The notes below the pieces were generated by a model. The model had not been told where the DNA came from. It searched no databases and was given only the letters and a program-made list of their open reading frames with translations. This document shows, piece by piece, positions 25,101 through 33,340 of a stretch of 33,340 nt of DNA. The DNA comes from Elioraea sp. Yellowstone. GTDB lineage: Bacteria > Pseudomonadota > Alphaproteobacteria > Acetobacterales > Acetobacteraceae. Both the position numbers and the translations under genes were made by a program. Position 1 is the stretch's first letter, and each line of letters opens with the position of its first letter. Where the stretch lies: contig NZ_VIKA01000024.1 in assembly GCF_006704265.1 (NCBI RefSeq), positions 1 through 33,340 on the forward strand, written 5' to 3'.

Positions 25101-26933
25101 ATGCCCCCTGCCCCCATTCCAGCCGATGAAGCCGAGCGGATCGCAGAGCTGCGGGCCCTCCAGATTCTCGATACCCCGGCCGAGGAGCGCTTCGACGTCT
25201 TCACGCGGCTCGCCGCCCGCGTCGCGGCAGCGCCGATCGCCGCCCTGTCGCTCCTCGATACCGGCCGGCAGTGGCTGAAGTCGCGGATCGGCATCCCGGC
25301 GGCGGAGATGCCGCGCGCGGTCTCGTTCTGCGCCCATGCGATCCTGACGCCCGACCGGCCGCTGGTGGTCGAGGATGCGACGCGCGACCCGCGCTTCGCC
25401 GACAATCCGCTGGTGACCGGGCCGCCCGGCATCCGCTTCTACGCCGGCGTGCCCGTGAAGGGGCCCGGCGGTCATGCGATCGGCGGGCTCTGCGTGGCCG
25501 ACACGGTCCCCCGCCGCGCCTCGCCCCTGCTGGTCGAGACGCTCGCCGATCTCGCCCGCGGTGTGACGGACGCGCTGCGGCTGCACGACACCGTCCGACG
25601 CCTCGCCCGGCTCGCCGAGACCGATGCGCTGACCGGCCTTGCCAACGCCGCCGCCTTCGAGCGCCACCAGCATCGCCTGGCCGAGGACGGCACGGCGCAC
25701 GCCGTGCTGCTGCTCGATCTCGACCGCTTCGCGCAGATCAACGACCTGTTCGGTCACGACGGCGGCGATGCCGCGCTGGCCGAGGCCGCTTCACGGCTGC
25801 GCGCCGAGGCCGGGACCGAAACGATGGTCGCGCGCCTGGACGGCAACTGTTTCGGCCTGATCAGCCCTGCGCCGGACGAGGCGGCCCGGCTGGCGCAGCG
25901 TCTGCACCGCGTCTTCGTGCGTCCGTTCGCGATCGCCGGGCAGCTCGTCCGGCTCAGCGTCTCGATCGGGCTCGTGCGGTGGCCGGCCGATCTCGCCGAG
26001 GCGGATCGCGTCCTCGAACGGGCCGATCGCGCGCTCGCCCGCGCCAAGCGGAGCGGCCGCAACCGGACCTGCGATGCCGCGGCGGAGGGCGAGCACGAGT
26101 CCGGGGCGGGCCGGCACGGCCTCGCCCGCGCCCTGCGCGAGGCGCTGATCCCGCCCGGCCGCGAGCCGTTCCGCCTGGCTTGGCAGCGGATCGTCGCCGC
26201 CGAGACCGGCGCGCTCGCCGCGCTCGAGACGCTGATCCGCTGGCCGCGGCCCGGCCGCGGCAGCGTCGCCCCCGCCGAGTTCATCCCGATCGCCGAGGAA
26301 CGCGGGCTGATCGCGCATCTCGACCGCTGGGTGCTGCGCACCGCCGTGCGCCAGGCGGCGGGCTGGACCGCGCCGGTGCGCATCCACGTGAACATCTCGC
26401 CGCCGAACCTCTTCCTGGCCGACGGCGTGGGCTTCATCGAGTCCATCCTGCGCGAGAGCGGACTCGCGCCCGGCCGGCTGGTGATCGAGGTGACCGAGGG
26501 CGTGCTGATGCGCGACACGCGCGCGGCCCTGCACACGATCGCCACGCTGCGCGCCCTGGGGGTCGGCCTGGCGCTGGACGATTTCGGCTCGGGTCACGCC
26601 TCGCTCGGCTATCTGCGGGACTTTCCCTTCGACATCATCAAGCTGGACCGGGGGCTGGTCGCGCGCGCGCCCGCCTGCCGCCGTTCGCTCGCGCTGCTGC
26701 GCGCCGTGCTGCGGCTCGCCGGCGAGCTCGGCGCGACCACGGTGGCCGAGGGAGTCGAGACCGAGGCCCAGGCCCGCTTCATGCGCGAGGAGGGCGCGGA
26801 CATGCTGCAAGGGTTCCTGTTCGGCGTGCCTGGTGCGGTGCCGCGTGCCCTCCGGCGGCGCACGGGCGGGCGGTGCGGCGCGCTCCGTCCGCCGGATCAA
26901 CTGGAAATGGCAACGATCTCGCCGCGCGCGTAG
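25101..26933 (+). CDS. GAF-GGDEF-EAL protein; degenerate cyclase domain, probable c-di-GMP phosphodiesterase
   Basis: The product is 610 residues from ATG 25101 (GTG 25092 is possible). GAF: about 15-155, with ILDTPAEERFDVFTRLA and SFCAHAIL, a light- or redox-sensor-like subclass. GGDEF: about 165-325, beginning ETDALTGLANAAAF, but the signature loop reads DGNCF at 247-251 instead of GGDEF/GGEEF, so cyclase activity is very unlikely. EAL: about 345-590, with ETL (376-378) in place of EAL while keeping the glutamate. It also has NISPPNL, EVTEG, LDDFGSGH, IIKLDRG, VAEGVET and LQGFLFG, so the metal and substrate residues are present. It therefore probably degrades c-di-GMP in response to a GAF signal. 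It lies alone, divergent from serC. Its last 37 bases overlap the convergent PhzF-family gene. Confidence 0.9.
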   Translation: MPPAPIPADEAERIAELRALQILDTPAEERFDVFTRLAARVAAAPIAALSLLDTGRQWLKSRIGIPAAEMPRAVSFCAHAILTPDRPLVVEDATRDPRFADNPLVTGPPGIRFYAGVPVKGPGGHAIGGLCVADTVPRRASPLLVETLADLARGVTDALRLHDTVRRLARLAETDALTGLANAAAFERHQHRLAEDGTAHAVLLLDLDRFAQINDLFGHDGGDAALAEAASRLRAEAGTETMVARLDGNCFGLISPAPDEAARLAQRLHRVFVRPFAIAGQLVRLSVSIGLVRWPADLAEADRVLERADRALARAKRSGRNRTCDAAAEGEHESGAGRHGLARALREALIPPGREPFRLAWQRIVAAETGALAALETLIRWPRPGRGSVAPAEFIPIAEERGLIAHLDRWVLRTAVRQAAGWTAPVRIHVNISPPNLFLADGVGFIESILRESGLAPGRLVIEVTEGVLMRDTRAALHTIATLRALGVGLALDDFGSGHASLGYLRDFPFDIIKLDRGLVARAPACRRSLALLRAVLRLAGELGATTVAEGVETEAQARFMREEGADMLQGFLFGVPGAVPRALRRRTGGRCGALRPPDQLEMATISPRA

Positions 26934-27697
26934 AGCCGCGCCGCGCCCGCCATCAGCACGCGGTCGCCCGCGAGGCGACAGTGCAGTGTGCCGCCGCGGC
27001 GCGAGGCCTGCACGCAGGTGAGCCTGTCCTTGTCGAGCCGCGCCGCCCACAGCGGCACGAGCTGCACATGCGCCGCCCCCGTGACGGGGTCCTCGGGGAT
27101 GCCGATCTTCGCCGCGAAGTAGCGGCTGACCACGTCCGCGCCGCCGTCGCCCGGCGCGGTCGCGATGGTGCGCGCGTCCTCGCCCGGCAGCGCGGCGAGG
27201 CGCGCGTGATCGGGCGCAAGCGCGCGCACGGTGGCGGCGTCGTCGAACACCGCGATCCAGTCGCGCCCCTTCCACACCTCGCGCGGGGTCGCGCCGAGCG
27301 CCCCGGCAAGCCCTGGCGGCGCGTTCGTCCGCACGGGCGGATTGGCCGGGAAGTCGAGCACGTAGAGCCCGTCCTCGCGGGTCACGCGGAGCTCGCCCGA
27401 GCGTGTGCGGAACGCGAAGGGCGGCGCGAGGCCGCGCTCGGTCGCGAGCACGAACGCCGCCGCAAGCGTGGCGTGGCCGCAGAGCGGCACCTCGACCGTG
27501 GGGGTGAACCAGCGCAGGGAGAGCCCCTCGGGCTCGGCGACGACGAAGGCCGTCTCACTCAGATTGTGCTCGGCCGCGATGCCCTGCAGCACCTCGTCCG
27601 GCAGCCATTCCTCGAGCGGCACGACCGCGGCCGGGTTGCCGGCGAAGGGCCGGTCGGCGAAGGCATCGACGATGTAGAGCGGCAGTGCCCCGGTCAT
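26897..27697 (-). CDS. PhzF-family isomerase/epimerase-like protein
   Basis: The product is 266 residues. The ATG at 27697 overlaps the thiD stop (ATGA). Family marks are YIVDAFADRPFAGNPAAVV at the start, the catalytic glutamate Glu48 in HNLSETAFV, LCGHATLAAAFVL, and EDPVTGAAHVQL in the second half of the two-fold diaminopimelate-epimerase-like fold. The namesake enzyme acts in phenazine synthesis, but most family members have unknown substrates, and no phenazine genes are present here. Translational coupling to thiD may only reflect operon compaction. The end runs 37 bases into the convergent GAF-GGDEF-EAL gene. Confidence 0.88.
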   Translation of the reverse strand: MTGALPLYIVDAFADRPFAGNPAAVVPLEEWLPDEVLQGIAAEHNLSETAFVVAEPEGLSLRWFTPTVEVPLCGHATLAAAFVLATERGLAPPFAFRTRSGELRVTREDGLYVLDFPANPPVRTNAPPGLAGALGATPREVWKGRDWIAVFDDAATVRALAPDHARLAALPGEDARTIATAPGDGGADVVSRYFAAKIGIPEDPVTGAAHVQLVPLWAARLDKDRLTCVQASRRGGTLHCRLAGDRVLMAGAARLYARGEIVAISS

Positions 27698-28511
27698 GCG
27701 CGCGCGAGGGCCGCGAGCCGCGCCGGATCGACCGTGACTGCGTGGTCGAGCGGCCCGTGCCCCCGGCCATAGCCGGGAGCCGAGGCCATGGCCAGCAGCA
27801 CGTAGTGCCGCGCGCGGATCACGGCCTCGCGCAGCGCCATGCCTTGCGCGAGACCCGCCGCGACCGCCGAGGCGAGGGTGCAACCGGTGCCATGCGTGTG
27901 CCGCGTCTCGACGCGCGGGCTCTCGAAGGCCTCGATCCCGTCGCCCGTGGCGAGCAGGTCGGTCACCCGCTCGCCCGGCAGATGGCCGCCCTTCAGCAGC
28001 ACCGCCCGCGCGCCTGCGCGCAGCAGCGCCTCGGCCGCGCGGCGCATGTCCTCGATGCCGATGATCGCCATGCCGGAGAGCGTCTCGGCTTCCGGAACGT
28101 TCGGGGTGATCACCGTGGCGCGCGGGATCATCAGTCGCGTCAGCGCCTCCACCGCGCTCTCCTCCAAGAGCCGGTGCCCGCCCTTCGCCACCATCACCGG
28201 ATCGACCACGACCGGCACGGCGGGCGCGAGCTGGGCGAGCTCCTCCGCCACCGCCTCGATCACGGCCGCGTCGTGCAGCATGCCGGTCTTCACCACGTCG
28301 ACGCCGAGATCGGAGACGACCACGTTCATCTGCTCGCGGATGAAGCCGGGCGGGATCGGCAGCACATTCGCCACCCCCTCGGTGTTCTGCGCCGTCAGCG
28401 CCGTCACCGCCGTCATGGCGAAGGCACCGAGCGCGGTGACCGCCTTGATGTCGGCCTGGATCCCCGCTCCGCCGCCCGAATCCGAACCGGCGACGATCAG
28501 CACCCGCCCCT

Positions 28512-28515
<4 letters not shown>
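27694..28515 (-). CDS. thiD: Hydroxymethylpyrimidine/phosphomethylpyrimidine kinase
   Basis: The product is 273 residues from GTG 28515, whose GTGA overlaps the glmM stop. The ribokinase-fold signatures are clear: [18 protein letters not shown] at the start, [42 protein letters not shown], and [16 protein letters not shown] for the anion hole and catalytic aspartate region. A variant is seen: the last motif lacks an aspartate directly after GTGC, as is usual for ThiD. The enzyme phosphorylates the pyrimidine part of thiamine twice, using ATP. No other thiamine genes are nearby, so its place after glmM is probably an operon accident of this lineage. Confidence 0.94.
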
Positions 28516-29897
<1,382 letters not shown>

Positions 29898-29912
29898 CCT
29901 TGCCTCCTCCGC

Positions 29913-30882
<970 letters not shown>

Positions 30883-30905
<23 letters not shown>

Positions 30906-32817
30906 GCCCCAGCGCGCCCGGCGCGCGGCCCGATCGCGGGATCCGCCCGGAGGTCGGCACCGAGGCGCGGCGCTGGTCGGGCTGCGGCGTCTCCTCCGGC
31001 GGCTTGCGCACGATCTCCTCGCCGGCGAGCAGGGCCTTGATCTCCTCGCCCGAGAGCGTTTCGTACTCGAGCAGGCCGTTGGCCAGCCGGTCGAGATCCG
31101 CGCGCCGCTCGGTCAGCACGCGCTTCGCGGTCGCATAGGCCTCGTCGATGATGCGCTTGATCTCGCGGTCGATCTCCTGCGCGGTCGCCTCGGAGACGTG
31201 TTTGGACTGGGTGACCGAATGGCCGAGGAACACCTCCTGGCTGTTCTCGCCGTAGGCGATCATGCCGAGCCTGTCGGACATGCCCCACTCCGTCACCATC
31301 CGGCGCGCCTGATCCGTCGCCATCTTGATGTCGCCGGCGGCACCATTGGAGACGCGGTCGGGGCCGAACACGATCTCCTCCGCCGCGCGCCCGCCCATCG
31401 CCATGGCGAGCTCCTGCAGCAGCTTGGACTTGTGCTTGGAGTAGCGGTCGCCCTCGGGCAGCGACATGACGAGGCCGAGCGCGCGGCCCCGCGGGATGAT
31501 GGTGGCCTTGTGCACCGGATCGCATTCCGGCATCGACAGCGCGACGAGCGCGTGTCCCGCCTCGTGATAGGCGGTCATGCGCTTCTCCTCCTCGCTCATC
31601 ACGAGGCTCTTGCGCTCCACCCCCATCAGGACCTTGTCCTTGGCCTGCTCGAACTCGGCCATGCCGACCACGCGCTTGCCGAGCCGGGCGGCGAGCAGGG
31701 CAGCCTCGTTGACCAGGTTGGCGAGATCCGCTCCCGAGAAACCCGGCGTGCCGCGTGCCAGCACCTTGGGGTCGACATCGGCCGCGAGCGGCACCTTGCG
31801 CATGTGCACGCGCAGGATCTTCTCACGCCCGTTCACGTCCGGGTTCGGCACGACCACCTGGCGGTCGAACCGGCCGGGGCGCAGGAGCGCCGGATCCAGC
31901 ACGTCCGGACGGTTGGTCGCGGCGATCAGGATCACTCCTTCGTTCGACTCGAACCCGTCCATCTCGACCAGGAGCTGGTTCAGCGTCTGCTCGCGCTCGT
32001 CGTTGCCGCCGCCGAGCCCTGCGCCGCGATGCCGCCCGACCGCGTCGATCTCGTCGATGAAGATGATGCATGGCGCGTTCTTCTTGCCCTGCTCGAACAT
32101 GTCGCGCACGCGGGAGGCACCGACGCCCACGAACATCTCGACGAAGTCCGAGCCCGAGATCGTGAAGAACGGCACGTTCGCCTCGCCCGCGATCGAGCGG
32201 GCGAGCAGCGTCTTGCCCGTGCCGGGGGGACCCACCAGCAGGACACCCTTGGGGATCTTGCCGCCGAGGCGCTGGAACTTCTGCGGATCGCGCAGGAAGT
32301 CGACGATCTCCTGGAGTTCGCCCTTGGCCTCGTCGATGCCGGCGACGTCGTCGAAGGTGACGCGGCCCTGCTTCTCGGTGAGCAGCTTGGCGCGCGACTT
32401 GCCGAAGCCCATCGCGCGTCCGCCGCCCGACTGCATCTGGCGCATGAAAAAGATCCAGACGCCGATCAAGAGCAGCATCGGGAACCAGGAGAGCAGGTAG
32501 TGGAAGATCGGGTTGACCTCGCTCTCCTCGGGCTTGGCGACCACGCGCACGCCGCGCTCGGTCAGCTTCTGCACGATCCCCGAACCCTCGGGCAGGAAGG
32601 TCTGGAAGGTCCGCCCGTCGGTGAGCTGGCCGGTGACGGTGCGGCCCTGGATGGTCACGTCGCGCACCTGGCCGTTGTTCACCTCGTTCAGGAAGTCGCT
32701 GTAGGCGACCTGGGTCGCCATCGTCCGTTGGCCGGCGGGCTGGAAGAGATTGAACAGCGCCACCAGCAAGAGCGCGATGATCACCCAGAGGGCGAGATTG
32801 CGGCCGAAATTGCTCAC
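30883..32817 (-). CDS. ftsH: ATP-dependent zinc metalloprotease FtsH
   Basis: The product is 644 residues from GTG 32817, with aagga 8 to 12 bases upstream. Two inner-membrane helices (about 9-26 and 105-126) flank a periplasmic domain. The AAA+ module has Walker A GPPGTGKT at 196-203, Walker B IIFIDEID at 251-258 and the arginine-finger region RPGRFDR. The peptidase zinc site is HEAGH at 418-422. The tail is proline-rich. It degrades misfolded and regulatory membrane proteins, including LpxC in many Gram-negatives, linking it to envelope balance. It lies between tilS and folP as in other alphaproteobacteria, and its last 23 bases overlap the longest folP reading. Confidence 0.97.
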
Positions 32818-32862
32818 GCGGACGGCATCCTTATCCTCGGCGCGCAGGCGCGCCTCGTATCC

Positions 32863-33279
32863 TCAAGATGGGATGGCGCTGCCGCACGCCAATGCCACCA
32901 TGCTCGCCGTCACCACACGATGCGGTGCGGGCGCAGACACCGGCACAGGGGGCCTGAAGACCGCGCGGATCATCCCTCCAAGGCGGTGCGGATCATACCC
33001 GATCGGCGGCACCGCCACCAGCGCGCGTCCGTCGCGCAGCGCCGGCAGGGTGGCGAGCACGGCGCGCGGCAACCCGGCCGCATGCGGATGGATGCGCGCG
33101 AGCGGGCGCGCCTCCGCCCCCACCGCGCCGACGGTCAGGCCGGGTGGCGCGGTCACCTGCCACCGCCCGTCCCAGAGGAGGCGGCCTGCGGGCGGCACCA
33201 TGGCCTCGCCGGGGAGGGCAGCCGGTTCACGGCAGATCAGCCAGGCGGCGCCCGATCGCCGCACCAGGCAGCGGGCCGC
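32863..33279 (-). CDS. tilS: tRNA(Ile)-lysidine synthetase, C-terminal part only
   Basis: Only the last 138 codons or so are readable, ending at 32863. The frame can be followed to about 33279 (AARCLVRRSGAAWLICREP), after which the sequence degenerates. The C-terminal pattern, VRRSGAAWLICREP followed by LLWDGRWQVTAPPG, is that of the TilS C-terminal domain. The position just ahead of ftsH is where tilS lies in alphaproteobacteria. The catalytic PP-loop domain would lie outside the window. TilS converts the wobble C of a tRNA-Ile to lysidine. The internal GTG at 33264 is not a real start. Confidence 0.7.
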   Translation of the reverse strand, partial: AARCLVRRSGAAWLICREPAALPGEAMVPPAGRLLWDGRWQVTAPPGLTVGAVGAEARPLARIHPHAAGLPRAVLATLPALRDGRALVAVPPIGYDPHRLGGMIRAVFRPPVPVSAPAPHRVVTASMVALACGSAIPS

Positions 33280-33340
33280 GGGGGGGCCCCCCCCCGGCGC
33301 CCCCCCCCCCCGGGGTGTTTTTAAAAAAAACCCGCCCCCC
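33280..33340. other. Low-quality homopolymer sequence at the right end
   Basis: The last 60 bases are long runs of g, c, t and a (for example a c-run of fourteen and a run of eight a after five t). They break the tilS frame and do not resemble any other part of the window. This is most likely read-end or contig-end error rather than biology. Confidence 0.85.

Noticed and set aside
26897-27697. PhzF-like gene as evidence for phenazine synthesis
   Set aside because: No other phenazine gene is present, and the family is mostly of unknown or unrelated function.

Overview
The window is about 33 kb of very GC-rich DNA with densely packed, often overlapping genes. It reads as an alphaproteobacterial chromosome, most likely from the Rhodospirillales/Acetobacterales side, but I cannot name a genus. 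The clues are the tilS-ftsH-folP-glmM gene order, a SerC of the Methanosarcina type common in alphaproteobacteria, and a compact leader in front of serC where the alphaproteobacterial serC RNA motif is known. Both ends look like contig ends. The left end stops exactly on the boundary of a near-identical 243-bp repeat. The right end dissolves into homopolymer runs.

Layout. (1) Positions 1-3713, minus strand: the N-terminal 1237 residues of a large secreted adhesin of the two-partner-secretion (filamentous haemagglutinin) type, running into MBG-type repeats. It is divergent from a secreted trypsin-like protease (3908-4666), and the two share an AT-rich intergenic region. (2) 4735-12919, plus strand, very high GC: a surface-polysaccharide block with two AsnB-like amidotransferases flanking a GT4 glycosyltransferase, an extended SDR epimerase, a DegT-type aminotransferase and a SAM methyltransferase. 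Several of these genes overlap by 4 bp. (3) 12916-19108, visibly lower GC: a hexapeptide acyltransferase, an 87-residue unknown protein, a GT-C-like membrane protein, a Wzx-type flippase, an inverted methyltransferase and a second GT4 glycosyltransferase. This has the look of an exchanged O-antigen or capsule cassette. (4) 19136-22077, minus strand, high GC: a WbpB-WbpD fusion (UDP-sugar-acid 3-dehydrogenase plus N-acetyltransferase) and a WbpA-type UDP-HexNAc 6-dehydrogenase.

(5) 22177-24953, minus strand: serA and serC, with a probable terminator after serA and a promoter plus structured leader before serC. (6) 25101-26933, plus strand: a GAF-GGDEF-EAL protein with a ruined GGDEF site and a largely intact EAL site. 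(7) 26897-33279, minus strand: tilS (partial), ftsH, folP, glmM, thiD and a PhzF-family gene, mostly coupled or closely spaced.

How the parts fit (inference): WbpA and the WbpB-WbpD fusion would make diacetamido uronic-acid nucleotide sugars. The DegT enzyme may supply the 3-amino group, and an AsnB-like enzyme may convert a uronate to a uronamide. Glycosyltransferases, the acyltransferase and the methyltransferases would then build and decorate a repeat unit that the flippase exports. GlmM feeds the same UDP-GlcNAc pool. I saw no tRNA, rRNA, CRISPR array, transposase or integrase.
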